Source of the DNA: Sphingosinicella sp. | GTDB lineage: Bacteria; Pseudomonadota; Alphaproteobacteria; Sphingomonadales; Sphingomonadaceae | Assembly (NCBI GenBank): GCA_013816585.1 | Contig: JACDEE010000002.1 | Location: 62,001-126,000 of the forward strand | Reading direction: 5' to 3' | DNA: 64,000 nucleotides | Shown: in pieces, positions 27,352 through 35,842 of the stretch | Position numbering within the stretch: the first letter of the stretch is position 1 | Layout of the letters: each line of letters starts with the position of its first letter | Notes under the pieces: generated by a model | The model's database searches: none | What the model was told of the DNA's origin: nothing | The model's input: the letters and a program-made list of their open reading frames with translations, nothing else | Position numbers and translations under genes: made by a program

Positions 27352-28220
27352 CTGGGGAAGCTTCGCATGAGGAGGCCGCGGCCAGCTTCAATCCGCTGCG
27401 GCGACGTCTGACCAGAATTGCCTATCGTATGCTTGGGTCGGTCGCCGATGCGGAGGATGTGCTGCAGGAGGCGTTCCTGCGGTGGATGACGGTGGACCGT
27501 AGCGAAGTTCGAGTGCCCGAAGCCTTTCTCCGCCGGACTGTGACGCGGCTGTGCCTCGACCAGCTCAAGTCAGCGAGACATCAGCGGGAAAATTACGTCG
27601 GGGAGTGGCTGCCCGAGCCCGTCATCGAGGAAGACGAGGAAGACGAGGAAGAGGATGCGGACGTCACCCTGCCGCTCATGATCGCCCTTGAACGATTGTC
27701 GCCGCTAGAACGTGCCGCGTTCCTGCTGCACGACCTATTCGGGGTCGGATTTGGTGAAATCTCCGCGACTATAAACCGGGAGCCCGCCACTTGCCGTCAG
27801 CTTGCCGCCCGCGCCCGGGCTCACGTTCGGGAGGAACGGCCACGTTTCAGGGTGCAGAAGGAACGGGGACTGGAGATTGCCAGTGCGTTCTTTGCGGCGT
27901 CGCGCAGCGGGGACATGTCTATTCTCGGAGGCATGCTCGCCGAGGATGTCAGCATGCATTCGGACGGCGGCGGCAAGCGGCCCGCGGCTTCGCGTCCGAT
28001 TCTTGGCTTCCAACAGGTCATGAAGCTTCACGAGTCTCTAGCAGGCTTGTTCGCGAAACTAGGCTCGAAGCTTGTCCGCACTGGCATGATCAACGGGTTG
28101 CCGGGCTTTGTTAGCCTGGAGGCTGATGGAATTCAGACGACCGCGCTGGAGATAGAAGATGGCAAGGTCGTGGCCATCTATATCATGCGCAATCCCGAGA
28201 AGCTGAAGCATCTGCACTAA
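27348..28220 (+). CDS. ECF41-type sigma factor with fused SnoaL-like regulatory domain
   Basis: 290 residues from GTG 27348, which overlaps the upstream stop. Region 2: RRLTRIAYRMLGSVADAEDVLQEAFLRW; region 4: RLSPLERAAFLLHDLFGVGFGEISATINREPATCRQLAARAR. The three ECF41 hallmarks are present: WLPEP in the linker (followed by an unusually acidic stretch EEDEEDEEEDAD), DGGGK in the C-terminal SnoaL-like domain, and NPEKL at the very end. In ECF41 the fused C-terminal domain replaces an anti-sigma factor, and the last residues modulate activity. The frame is open further 5' but that part is the shadow of the CMD gene. Confidence 0.95.
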   Translation: MTGEASHEEAAASFNPLRRRLTRIAYRMLGSVADAEDVLQEAFLRWMTVDRSEVRVPEAFLRRTVTRLCLDQLKSARHQRENYVGEWLPEPVIEEDEEDEEEDADVTLPLMIALERLSPLERAAFLLHDLFGVGFGEISATINREPATCRQLAARARAHVREERPRFRVQKERGLEIASAFFAASRSGDMSILGGMLAEDVSMHSDGGGKRPAASRPILGFQQVMKLHESLAGLFAKLGSKLVRTGMINGLPGFVSLEADGIQTTALEIEDGKVVAIYIMRNPEKLKHLH

Positions 28221-28245
28221 ATGAATGCAGCCAGCCCGGCCGGCA

Positions 28246-29490
28246 TCACAGAGTCGAAAAAGCGGGTAATTGATGATGGTCGAGAATTTTCGACTGGTCC
28301 ACAAGCGGATATTTGAGCCCGGTCGCGCAATTGAAGAGGACAGCTCGTTCGTCCGGCTGGACCTTGCCCTCCGCGAGAGCTTTTTCATAGGCGGCGAGGG
28401 CCGCGCCCCCTTCGGGACAAAGCAACAAGCCGTCCGCGGCGCCGGCCTCGGCCACCGCCCTGGTGATTTCCTCATCGCTCACGGAGATGGCGAAGCCCTG
28501 GCTCTCCCTGACCGCTCGCAGGATCAGAAAATCTCCGATAGCCTTGGGAACCCTGATTCCCCATGCGAGCGTAGAAGCGCCCTCCCAGCGCGGCGCATGT
28601 TCCTCGCCATCCTCGAACGCCTTGACGATGGGCGCGCATCCTTCCGCCTGGACGGAGACCATCCGCGGACGTTCGGATCCTATCAGACCCAATTCTTCCA
28701 TTTCGGCAAAGGCCTTCCACATGCCGATCAGGCCGGTTCCGCCGCCGGTCGGGTAGAAGATGACGTCCGGCAACTGCCAGCCAAGCTGTTCGGCGAGGTC
28801 CAGCCCCATCGTTTTCTTGCCCTCGATCCGATAGGGCTCCTTAAGCGTCGAAAAATCGAACCAATGCCCCTGCGCGGCGCCTTCCCCGACGATCTTTCCG
28901 CAATCGTCGATCAGGCCGTTGACCCGGTAGACCCGCGCTCCCTGCGCGGCGATCTCACGCACATTCACTTCGGGCGTGTCGTCGGGGCACAAGACGATCG
29001 CCTCGATCCCGGCGCGAGTGGCATAAGCGGCGAGGGCGGCGCCGGCATTGCCATTGGTCGGCATGGCGATCCGCTTGATGCCAAGCTCCTTGGCCATGGA
29101 AACCGCCATGGCGATACCGCGGGCCTTGAACGATCCGGTCGGAAGCCGTCCTTCATCCTTCACCAGCAATATGCGGGCGCCAAGGCGCCGGGCCATGGCG
29201 GGCAAGGGAATAAGCGGAGTGGTGTTTTCCCCCAGGCTGACGATGTTGCTTGCCCTGCGCACGGGCAAGATTTCGCGGTAGCGCCAGAGATCCATCGGCC
29301 GCTGCGCCAGGGTATCGAGGTTCATGTGTCGGCGGGCGGCGGCGAGGTCGTATCGGACCAACAGCGGCTTTCCGGCGGGTGAAAGATTGTACGGCTTGTC
29401 GGCTTCGAAGGTCTTGCCAGTTTCAGAGCATTCGAGATGGGTGACGAAGGTCGGGCGTTCCTCGGTCTGGTTCAGGCTCCAAACGGGCAT
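28246..29490 (-). CDS. thrC: Threonine synthase
   Basis: PLP-dependent threonine synthase (EC 4.2.3.1), 414 residues, converting O-phosphohomoserine to threonine. The PLP lysine lies in RLPTGSFKARG, the phosphate-binding glycine loop in YPTGGGTGLIG, and NGNAGAALAAYATRAG covers the fold-type II substrate loop. The N-terminal CSETGKTFEADKPYNL resembles the short metal-ribbon-like start of plant-type threonine synthases. ATG at 29490. The gene follows rpoD on the same strand but two hairpins lie between them, so it probably has its own promoter. Confidence 0.92.
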   Translation of the reverse strand: MPVWSLNQTEERPTFVTHLECSETGKTFEADKPYNLSPAGKPLLVRYDLAAARRHMNLDTLAQRPMDLWRYREILPVRRASNIVSLGENTTPLIPLPAMARRLGARILLVKDEGRLPTGSFKARGIAMAVSMAKELGIKRIAMPTNGNAGAALAAYATRAGIEAIVLCPDDTPEVNVREIAAQGARVYRVNGLIDDCGKIVGEGAAQGHWFDFSTLKEPYRIEGKKTMGLDLAEQLGWQLPDVIFYPTGGGTGLIGMWKAFAEMEELGLIGSERPRMVSVQAEGCAPIVKAFEDGEEHAPRWEGASTLAWGIRVPKAIGDFLILRAVRESQGFAISVSDEEITRAVAEAGAADGLLLCPEGGAALAAYEKALAEGKVQPDERAVLFNCATGLKYPLVDQSKILDHHQLPAFSTL

Positions 29491-29522
29491 TTTAGGACTC
29501 CGGGGGCTGTTTACCGGTGAAA

Positions 29523-29551
29523 GACGTCACGGGAGTTAATCCCGTGACGTC
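29523..29551 (-). terminator. 12-bp perfect hairpin behind rpoD
   Basis: GACGTCACGGGA (29523-29534) and TCCCGTGACGTC (29540-29551) form a 12-bp perfect stem with a 5-base loop. On the minus strand it lies 100 bases after the rpoD stop and is followed by TTTC only, so it would be a weak intrinsic terminator. It also ends 32 bases before the thrC start, leaving room for a leader structure or operator role. Confidence 0.5.
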
Positions 29552-29554
29552 GGA

Positions 29555-29575
29555 CGGGTTCGGCTTGCCGACCCG
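29555..29575 (-). terminator. Second GC hairpin between rpoD and thrC
   Basis: CGGGTTCGGC (29555-29564) pairs with GCCGACCCG (29567-29575) with one bulged T, adjacent to the 12-bp hairpin. Together the two give a strong stop for transcription leaving rpoD; no T-run follows this one. Confidence 0.35.
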
Positions 29576-29653
29576 CCGGCCGGCTAAAGGTGCTCTCTTC
29601 GCGCTATTCGACGATTGCTGCGCAATCCTCTCATTACGCTCGGGCGCTTTCGC

Positions 29654-31693
29654 TTACTGATCCAAAAAGCTTCGCATCTTCCGGCTGCGGCTCGGGTGCT
29701 TGAGTTTCCTCAGCGCCTTGGCTTCGATCTGACGGATACGTTCGCGGGTGACCGAGAATTGCTGGCCCACTTCCTCGAGCGTGTGGTCGGTGTTCATACC
29801 GATGCCGAAGCGCATGCGCAGCACCCGTTCTTCGCGGGGCGTGAGCGAGGCCAGCACGCGGGTTACAGTTTCCTTGAGGTTGGCCTGGATCGCTGCATCC
29901 ACGGGGATGACCGCATTCTTGTCCTCGATGAAGTCACCCAGATGGCTGTCTTCCTCGTCGCCGATCGGGGTTTCGAGGCTGATCGGCTCCTTGGCGATCT
30001 TCATCACCTTGCGAACCTTTTCGAGCGGCATGGATAGGCGCTCGGCAAGCTCTTCCGGGGTAGGCTCGCGGCCGATCTCATGCAGGATCTGGCGGCTCGT
30101 TCGGACCAGCTTGTTGATCGTCTCGATCATATGGACCGGGATACGGATCGTACGGGCCTGATCGGCGATCGAACGGGTGATCGCCTGACGGATCCACCAG
30201 GTCGCATAGGTGCTGAATTTATAGCCGCGGCGATATTCGAATTTATCGACCGCTTTCATCAGGCCGATATTACCTTCCTGAATAAGATCAAGGAATTGCA
30301 GGCCGCGGTTCGTATATTTTTTAGCAATGGAGATAACCAAGCGCAGATTGGCCTCGACCATTTCCTTCTTGGCGATACGCGCTTCTCGCTCACCCTTCTG
30401 AACCTGGTTCACGATTCGGCGGAATTCGGTAAGCGACATTCCGGTCGCTTGCGCGATTTCACTGATTTCGGTGCGGATTCGCTCGATCGGATCGGCTTCC
30501 TGGGTACAGAAGGCAGACCATTTCTTGTCGAGCTTGCAGACCCGCTCGGACCAATTTTCGTCCAGCTCGTGGCCCATGTAGGATTCGAGGAAGGCCTTGC
30601 GGGGCACTTTGTGACGCTCGGCAAGCCGAAGCATCTGGCCGCCCAAAGCAGTCAGACGGCGATTGTAGCTGTAAAGCTGGTCGACCAGATATTCGATCTT
30701 CGCGCCATGGAACTGGACGCTCTCGACCTCCGCGGTCAGCTGTTCGCGCAGCTTCTGATATTTATTCTCTTCCGACTTGGCGAATTCCTGCATGCTGCTC
30801 AGCGCCTCGATGCGAGCGACCTGCAGCTTCGAGAATTTCTTGAACAAGGCGGTGATGGTGGCGAATTTCTCCAGCGCCTGCGGCTTTAATTGCTCTTCCA
30901 TCTGGGCGAGCGAAAGCGTGTTGTCCTCTTCCTCGTCATCGCTCTGGCGAGGCGTCCGGCGCTCGACAAGGCTATCTTCCTCATCCTCTTCTTCCTGGAC
31001 CTCTTCGACGTCTTCCTCTTCCTTGAAAGAGGGGCCGGCGGTCTTTTCGGAAATGTCGCCATCTTCCCCGGCTTCAGCGCTTTCGACCTGCTCGGGGGTC
31101 GGGCCTTTGGAAAGCATTGCGTCGAGATCGAGGATTTCGCGAAGCTGCATTTCGCCTTCATTGAGCGCTGTCGACCATTGGATGATCGCGTTGAACGTGA
31201 TCGGGCTTTCGCACAGGCCCCAGATCATCGTGTCGCGGCCGGCCTCGATGCGCTTGGCGATGGCGATTTCGCCTTCGCGGGACAGCAGTTCGACCGCGCC
31301 CATTTCGCGCAAATACATGCGGACCGGATCGTCCGTACGGTCGACCGTTTCCTTCTTCTTTTCCAGAACGAAGCGCTGCGACCCGTCGCCTTCGTCCGGC
31401 GCGTCGTCCAGCGCGCCCTCGGGCTCTGCTTCACCCTCGGCCTCGTCATCGTCGGCTTCTTCATTCTCGACGATATTGACGCCCATCTCCGACAGCGCCG
31501 ACATCACGTCTTCGATCTGCTCGGACGTCATCTGGTCCTGGGGGAGCGCGCTGTTAAGCTCGTCATACGTGATGTAGCCGCGCTTTTTGGCGCGGGTGAC
31601 GAGCTTTTTCAGGGAGGCTTCGTTGAGGTCGATCAGGGGCGCATCGCCACCTTCGGTTTTTTCCGTCGTCTCAGCATTATTCGTCTTTGCCAT
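29654..31693 (-). CDS. rpoD: Housekeeping sigma factor RpoD (sigma-70)
   Basis: 679-residue primary sigma factor. Region 1.1 ([20 protein letters not shown]) at about 24-43, region 1.2 ([21 protein letters not shown]), a long acidic non-conserved region ([16 protein letters not shown]), region 2 ([36 protein letters not shown]), region 3 ([14 protein letters not shown]) and region 4.2 ([31 protein letters not shown]). The ATG at 31693 is preferred to an in-frame GTG two codons upstream. It starts 9 bases behind dnaG, the usual macromolecular synthesis arrangement. Confidence 0.98.
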   Translation of the reverse strand: MAKTNNAETTEKTEGGDAPLIDLNEASLKKLVTRAKKRGYITYDELNSALPQDQMTSEQIEDVMSALSEMGVNIVENEEADDDEAEGEAEPEGALDDAPDEGDGSQRFVLEKKKETVDRTDDPVRMYLREMGAVELLSREGEIAIAKRIEAGRDTMIWGLCESPITFNAIIQWSTALNEGEMQLREILDLDAMLSKGPTPEQVESAEAGEDGDISEKTAGPSFKEEEDVEEVQEEEDEEDSLVERRTPRQSDDEEEDNTLSLAQMEEQLKPQALEKFATITALFKKFSKLQVARIEALSSMQEFAKSEENKYQKLREQLTAEVESVQFHGAKIEYLVDQLYSYNRRLTALGGQMLRLAERHKVPRKAFLESYMGHELDENWSERVCKLDKKWSAFCTQEADPIERIRTEISEIAQATGMSLTEFRRIVNQVQKGEREARIAKKEMVEANLRLVISIAKKYTNRGLQFLDLIQEGNIGLMKAVDKFEYRRGYKFSTYATWWIRQAITRSIADQARTIRIPVHMIETINKLVRTSRQILHEIGREPTPEELAERLSMPLEKVRKVMKIAKEPISLETPIGDEEDSHLGDFIEDKNAVIPVDAAIQANLKETVTRVLASLTPREERVLRMRFGIGMNTDHTLEEVGQQFSVTRERIRQIEAKALRKLKHPSRSRKMRSFLDQ

Positions 31694-31702
31694 TCGCACG
31701 CC

Positions 31703-33574
31703 TTAATCTGTCTGTCCGGCGTCGCTCTCCAGGAGCGCCGCAAGCTGCCTATCCGCCTCATCCCTTGCCGCCCGGAGCCTTTGCTGCTCCTGAAATGCGG
31801 CTTCGTCGCCTGCTTCCTTCAACCTTGCGGTCGCCGCCTCCATGGCCGCGTCCAGACCCGGCCTTGCCGCCAAAGTCTCGATGACCAGAACGAGATCGCG
31901 GCAAGCGCGTTCCGGGTCGGCATCGCGTCGGGTGAAGGAAAAAGCCAGTCCCTGTTGCAGGTTTAGCTCCTCGATCAGAGTAGCCGCGCCCCTGTGCGCC
32001 AATATGGTATTTAGCTGCTGTTGATCAAGTTCGCTGTGATTCATCGCGGATTCGAGCAAAATGTCCCGCAAATGCGCGGCATTATGCTCACCGAGCGGAA
32101 GCGCGGCGACCGCTTCCGAATGCGAGGCTATGATTTCCGGATAGCGCAGCAGCCCTCCCAACACGGCACGCGCAGTATGGGGCGCAAGTCCCCCCGATCC
32201 GACCGCTTTGGCTTCGGCCGAAAGGCTCCTTTGAGGTATGAACTGTCCGCCTTTGGCGCCGGGACCCTTTTTCCACACGCCTTTCTGGGCGCTGCGGGGC
32301 GCCCATGCCTGCTGCCTTGGCCGGGTAAGCGTGTTGAACCGGTCGACCATTTCTTGGCGATACTGGTCGCGAACGTGCGGATCGCCGATCGTCGCGACAT
32401 GGTCCAGCAGCCGGCGGCGAAGGCCAGCGCGCTGTTCAGGCGTTGCCAGAGGTTCGGCGTGGCTTTCATGCCGCCAGAGATGGTCCACCAGAGCTTCGGG
32501 CGCCTCCAGCAGCTTTTCGAGCGCCTGGCGGCCGCCGGAGCGAACCACATCGTCGGGATCCTGGCCGGCGGGCAGGGTGATGAAGGAGAGCGAGCGTCCC
32601 GGCGCCACATGGGGCAAGGCGCGAAGAGCCGCGCGCATAGCCGCTTTCTGTCCCGCCGAATCTCCGTCGAAACAGAGGATAGGATCGGCGCCCATTCGCC
32701 AGAGCCGTTCCAGCTGGCCCTCGGTCACGGCGGTTCCAAGCGGAGCGACCGCTTCGCCGATGCCGACCTGATCGAGCGCGATCACATCCATATAGCCTTC
32801 GACGACGATCACCCGGCGGCTATCGCGGCTGGCAGGACCGGCGCGGTCTAGATTGTAAAGCGTCCGCCCCTTGTCGAAGAGCGGTGTTTCGGGCGAGTTC
32901 AGATATTTGGGCTCGCCATCGCCCAATATCCGCCCGCCAAAGGCAATTACCCGGCCGCGCTGGTCGCGGATCGGGATCATCAGCCGCCCGCGAAAGCGAT
33001 CATAAGGCTCCTTTTCCTCGGGTTCGATCAGGAGCCCCGATTCGATCAGTTTTTCCGGGCCGAATTCCTTGAGCGCGATCTTCAGCTTGCTTCGAGAATC
33101 CGGAGCGTAACCAAAGCCAAAGCACTTGCGCGTTACATCGGTAATGCCGCGCTGTTGCAGATAATCGCGCGCTGCGCCGCCCTCTATCCCCCCATATTGT
33201 TCTTCGAACCAGCCAGCGGCCGCCTCCATCACATCGTACAGGTCTTTCGCGCGCTCGGCGCGTTGCTGGGCGCGCGGGTCCGGCGCCGGCACTTCCATGT
33301 CCGCGGCATCCGCAAGCTCCTTCACCGCATCCATGAAGGGGAGCCCGCGCGCATCGGTAAGGAACCGGATAGCGTCGCCGTGCGCCCCGCATCCGAAGCA
33401 ATGGTAGAAACCTTTCTCGTCATTGATGGTGAAGCTCGGCGTCTTCTCCTTGTGAAACGGACAACAAGCCTTCCACTCGCGCCCCGCCCGCTGCAGCTTC
33501 ACCTGCCGCCCGATCACCCCCGAAAGCAAAGTACGGGCGCGAATCTCATCCAGAAATTGGGGAGAAAGGCTCAA
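31703..33574 (-). CDS. dnaG: DNA primase DnaG
   Basis: 623-residue primase that makes RNA primers at the replication fork. N-terminal CHC2 zinc finger (ACCPFHKEKTPSFTI...FYHCFGCGAHGD, residues about 38-65), catalytic core with YLNSPETPLFDKGRTLYNL, and TOPRIM motif VIVVEGYMDVIAL followed by CFDGDSAGQKAA. The frame runs on to 33778, but the upstream part lacks family similarity; the start is a TTG at 33574 with AGGAGGGG (33580-33587 on the plus strand) 5 bases upstream. The TTG overlaps the stop of the GIY-YIG gene (TTGA), so primase translation may depend on that gene. rpoD follows. Confidence 0.96.
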   Translation of the reverse strand: MSLSPQFLDEIRARTLLSGVIGRQVKLQRAGREWKACCPFHKEKTPSFTINDEKGFYHCFGCGAHGDAIRFLTDARGLPFMDAVKELADAADMEVPAPDPRAQQRAERAKDLYDVMEAAAGWFEEQYGGIEGGAARDYLQQRGITDVTRKCFGFGYAPDSRSKLKIALKEFGPEKLIESGLLIEPEEKEPYDRFRGRLMIPIRDQRGRVIAFGGRILGDGEPKYLNSPETPLFDKGRTLYNLDRAGPASRDSRRVIVVEGYMDVIALDQVGIGEAVAPLGTAVTEGQLERLWRMGADPILCFDGDSAGQKAAMRAALRALPHVAPGRSLSFITLPAGQDPDDVVRSGGRQALEKLLEAPEALVDHLWRHESHAEPLATPEQRAGLRRRLLDHVATIGDPHVRDQYRQEMVDRFNTLTRPRQQAWAPRSAQKGVWKKGPGAKGGQFIPQRSLSAEAKAVGSGGLAPHTARAVLGGLLRYPEIIASHSEAVAALPLGEHNAAHLRDILLESAMNHSELDQQQLNTILAHRGAATLIEELNLQQGLAFSFTRRDADPERACRDLVLVIETLAARPGLDAAMEAATARLKEAGDEAAFQEQQRLRAARDEADRQLAALLESDAGQTD

Positions 33575-33981
33575 GCGCTCCCCTCCTGCGGGCGGGACGA
33601 CGAACACCCTTCGACTTCGCTCAGGATGGGCGAAGGGGCTGTCTCGCTCGTTTGAGAATTGTCGATGAGCCCGTTCGTCCCGAGCGAAGTCGAGGGGCGT
33701 TCGTGAGGAGGCCGGGCGAAATAGCCTATCTGCCGCCAATCTTCCCGAAACAAAGCCTCCTTTTTCGCCCGCGACCAATTCTTTACGCGGCGCTCAGACG
33801 CAAACGCTTCATCACGCGTGGGCGCGCTCTCACACCAGGCCAGTTCAACGGGCCTTCGCCTCCGCGTCCAATCCGCTCCCAGACCGCTTTGATGTTCTGC
33901 CAAACGCTTTCCCAGATTGTCCGTGTGCCCGGTATAATAGGATCCGTCTCGGCAGCGGAGGATGTAGACCCAGAACTGCAT
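33571..33981 (-). CDS. GIY-YIG nuclease-domain protein flanked by inverted repeats
   Basis: 136 residues; the first about 93 form a compact UPF0213/YhbQ-type GIY-YIG domain: VYILRCRDGSYYTGHT (the GIY-YIG core variant), LGKRLAEHQSG with the catalytic Arg, and EAFASERRVKNWSRAKKEALF with the conserved Glu. Residues 94-136 (RPSTSLGTNG, SPILSEVEGC) are not protein-like; they are the translation of a REP-like repeat copy, spacer and second repeat copy. A 27-bp perfect inverted repeat brackets the domain-coding part (33675-33701 and 33993-34019). The stop overlaps the dnaG TTG start. The ATG at 33981 has no good ribosome binding site; the upstream repeat ends 11 bases before it. Function of YhbQ-like proteins is poorly known. 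Confidence 0.85.
   Translation of the reverse strand: MQFWVYILRCRDGSYYTGHTDNLGKRLAEHQSGLGADWTRRRRPVELAWCESAPTRDEAFASERRVKNWSRAKKEALFREDWRQIGYFARPPHERPSTSLGTNGLIDNSQTSETAPSPILSEVEGCSSSRPQEGSA
33608..33637 (+). repeat. REP-like hairpin copy 1
   Basis: CCCTTCG (33608-33614) and CGAAGGG (33631-33637) form a 7-bp stem around ACTTCGCTCAGGATGGG. It contains the shared core TCGACTTCGCTC (33611-33622) in plus orientation. It lies in the 3' tail of the GIY-YIG gene, about 20 bases from the dnaG ribosome binding site, so its hairpin in the mRNA could influence dnaG translation. Confidence 0.75.
33675..33701 (-). repeat. REP-like copy 2, left arm of the 27-bp inverted repeat
   Basis: This 27-base segment is the exact reverse complement of 33993-34019 and contains the core as GAGCGAAGTCGA (33682-33693). 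It is inverted relative to copy 1, giving a REPIN-like pair 37 bases apart. It codes for residues 94-102 of the GIY-YIG reading frame. Confidence 0.85.
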
Positions 33982-33992
33982 ATCAGGTGTTC

Positions 33993-34019
33993 AACGCCCC
34001 TCGACTTCGCTCGGGACGA
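33993..34019 (+). repeat. REP-like copy 3, right arm of the 27-bp inverted repeat
   Basis: Perfect inverted copy of 33675-33701. It ends 11 bases upstream of the GIY-YIG start codon. It overlaps an internal hairpin GCTCG-GGA-CGAGC at 34009-34021. It lies in the 57 bases between the GIY-YIG start and the yqeY stop. Confidence 0.85.
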
Positions 34020-34038
34020 GCGAGGTACGCCGCAGGCA

Positions 34039-34491
34039 TCAGGAAAGCCGTGCTTTCACCAGTCCGCTGGCCTTGCTCATATCGAGCTGCTGGCCATGGC
34101 GCTCTTTCAGCAAAGCCATGACCCGGCCCATATCCTTGGGCGAGGCCGCCCCCGTTTCCACGACGATCGCGTCTATCGCCGCCTTGGTTTCAGCCTCATC
34201 CATCTGGCTCGGTAGGAATTCCTCGATCACCGAAACTTCGGCCTGCTCCGCCGCCGCGAGTTCCGCGCGGCCGCCGCTTTCATACATGGCGATCGATTCC
34301 CGGCGCTGCTTGATCATCTTTTGCAGGACTTCGGTTGCCAGCAGATCGTCGTCGGGCGCCTTGTCGGAGGTCCGAAGCTCGATATCGCGATTTTTGAGCG
34401 CGGAGAGGATCAGGCGCGTCGCGGCCGTGCGCTGCTTGTCGCCGGACTTCATCGCCGCGATCTGGGCGGCCTTGATATCGTCACGAATCAT
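34039..34491 (-). CDS. yqeY: GatB/YqeY domain protein
   Basis: 150-residue YqeY-type protein related to the tRNA-binding tail of GatB. Characteristic text: MIRDDIKAAQIAAMKSGDKQRTAATRLILSALKN, LQKMIKQRRESIAMYESGGR and VIEEFLPSQMDEAE, with the closing GRVMALLKERHGQQLDMSKASGLVK. It probably binds tRNA, but its role in cells without a GatCAB context is unsettled. It precedes the GIY-YIG/dnaG/rpoD genes on the same strand, close to the usual rpsU-yqeY-dnaG-rpoD order. Divergent from carA. Confidence 0.95.
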   Translation of the reverse strand: MIRDDIKAAQIAAMKSGDKQRTAATRLILSALKNRDIELRTSDKAPDDDLLATEVLQKMIKQRRESIAMYESGGRAELAAAEQAEVSVIEEFLPSQMDEAETKAAIDAIVVETGAASPKDMGRVMALLKERHGQQLDMSKASGLVKARLS

Positions 34492-34632
34492 GGGTTTTTG
34501 GGTCCTGCTTGAGGGAGGTAGGCATCATAAAGGAGCGATCGGTCTTTTAATAGATTGACGCTGCCCGCCCCGTTCACTAGCCGACGAGCCTTAGCGACAT
34601 CGTCAGATCTATCGAACAGGGAGTGCCTGCTC

Positions 34633-35802
34633 ATGGCTCACGCCAAGCATATGTCCGCGCCGGATGGGGCGACGGGTATATTGGTATTGGCGGACGGCAC
34701 GATCATCTGGGGCAAGGGATTCGGGGCCGAAGGCGAAGCAGTCGGCGAAGTCTGCTTCAACACCGCGATGACAGGATATCAGGAGGTGATGACCGATCCC
34801 TCCTATGCGGCGCAAATCATCAATTTCACCTTCCCGCATATCGGCAATGTCGGCGCCAATCACGATGATGTCGAAGCCGACAACCCCCATGCTTTGGGCT
34901 GCATCGTCCGCGAGGAAGTGACGGCGCCCAGCAATTTCCGCTCCGCGCAGGATTTCAGGCTCTGGCTTAGAAATAATGGCCGCATCGGTCTTTCGGGAGT
35001 CGATACGCGTGCGCTGACGCGGATGATCCGGGAGAAGGGCGCTCCGAATGGAGTCATCGCCCACAATGCGGCTGGTGAGTTCGATGTGGACGCCTTGCTG
35101 CAAAAGGCGCGCGAATGGCCGGGGCTGGAGGGCATGGACCTCGCCAAGGAAGTATCCTGCCGCCAGATGTACCGCTGGACCGGCGGCCGCTGGAATTTGA
35201 AAGAAGGCTACGCCCGCCCCGGCGAGGCCGATGAAAGCCTGCCGCACGTGGTGGCGATCGATTATGGCTCCAAGCGCAATATCTTCCGTAATCTGGCCGA
35301 TGCCGGCGCGCGGGTGACCGTGCTTCCCGCCACCACCACGTTTGAAGAGGTGATGGCGCACGAGCCCGACGGGATATTCCTGTCCAACGGCCCCGGAGAT
35401 CCCGCCGCGACCGGCGTCTATGCGGTTCCGGTGATCCAGAAGCTGCTCGAGACGAACAAACCTCTGTTCGGCATCTGTCTCGGCCACCAATTGCTCGGCC
35501 TCGCGGTGGGCGCGCAGACGGTAAAGATGCACCAGGGCCATCGCGGCGCCAATCATCCGGTCAAGCGGCTCGCCGATGGCAGGGTCGAGATAACCAGCAT
35601 GAACCACGGCTTCGCGGTCGAGCGTGAAACGCTCCCGGCCAATGCGCGCGAAACGCATATCAGCCTGTTCGACGGCTCCAATTGCGGCTTCGAATTGACC
35701 GACCGCCCGGCCTTCAGCGTGCAATATCATCCAGAAGCGAGCCCGGGCCCGCAGGATAGCACCTACTTATTCGAGAAATTTGTGGATCAGCTGCCGAAAT
35801 GA
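34633..35802 (+). CDS. carA: Carbamoyl-phosphate synthase small (glutaminase) chain
   Basis: 389-residue glutamine amidotransferase subunit supplying ammonia to CarB for pyrimidine and arginine synthesis. N-terminal CPSase small-chain domain ([28 protein letters not shown]), and a class I glutaminase domain with the nucleophile in [16 protein letters not shown] and the His/Glu pair in [11 protein letters not shown]. The ATG at 34633 has AGGGA about 12 bases upstream; the frame is open further 5' but without family similarity. A TTGACG at 34555 may be part of the promoter. carB follows after 40 bases. Confidence 0.97.
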   Translation: MAHAKHMSAPDGATGILVLADGTIIWGKGFGAEGEAVGEVCFNTAMTGYQEVMTDPSYAAQIINFTFPHIGNVGANHDDVEADNPHALGCIVREEVTAPSNFRSAQDFRLWLRNNGRIGLSGVDTRALTRMIREKGAPNGVIAHNAAGEFDVDALLQKAREWPGLEGMDLAKEVSCRQMYRWTGGRWNLKEGYARPGEADESLPHVVAIDYGSKRNIFRNLADAGARVTVLPATTTFEEVMAHEPDGIFLSNGPGDPAATGVYAVPVIQKLLETNKPLFGICLGHQLLGLAVGAQTVKMHQGHRGANHPVKRLADGRVEITSMNHGFAVERETLPANARETHISLFDGSNCGFELTDRPAFSVQYHPEASPGPQDSTYLFEKFVDQLPK

Positions 35803-35842
35803 AGCTTGCCCTTCAGAAACCTGGCCGGAGAGCCGTTCGATA

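Larger units (their letters stand above)
33675..34019 (-). mobile_element. Candidate 345-bp unit: GIY-YIG domain between perfect inverted repeats
   Basis: The two 27-bp arms read identically inward (TCGTCCCGAGCG...) and enclose exactly the part of the gene that encodes the nuclease domain. No target-site duplication is visible at the outer ends (CCGT on the left, GCGA on the right) and there is no transposase. It resembles in layout the RAYT/REPIN relationship, in which a single-domain nuclease gene is flanked by the repeats it spreads, but with a GIY-YIG fold. This reading is inference. Confidence 0.35.

Noticed and set aside
33608-34019. CRISPR array or IS element at the repeat cluster
   Set aside because: Only three copies, in mixed orientation and irregular spacing, no spacers of constant length, no cas genes and no transposase.
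34555-34585. Sigma-70 promoter TTGACG for carA
   Set aside because: The -35 box is good but the -10 position at 17 bases reads TAGCCG, too weak to claim.
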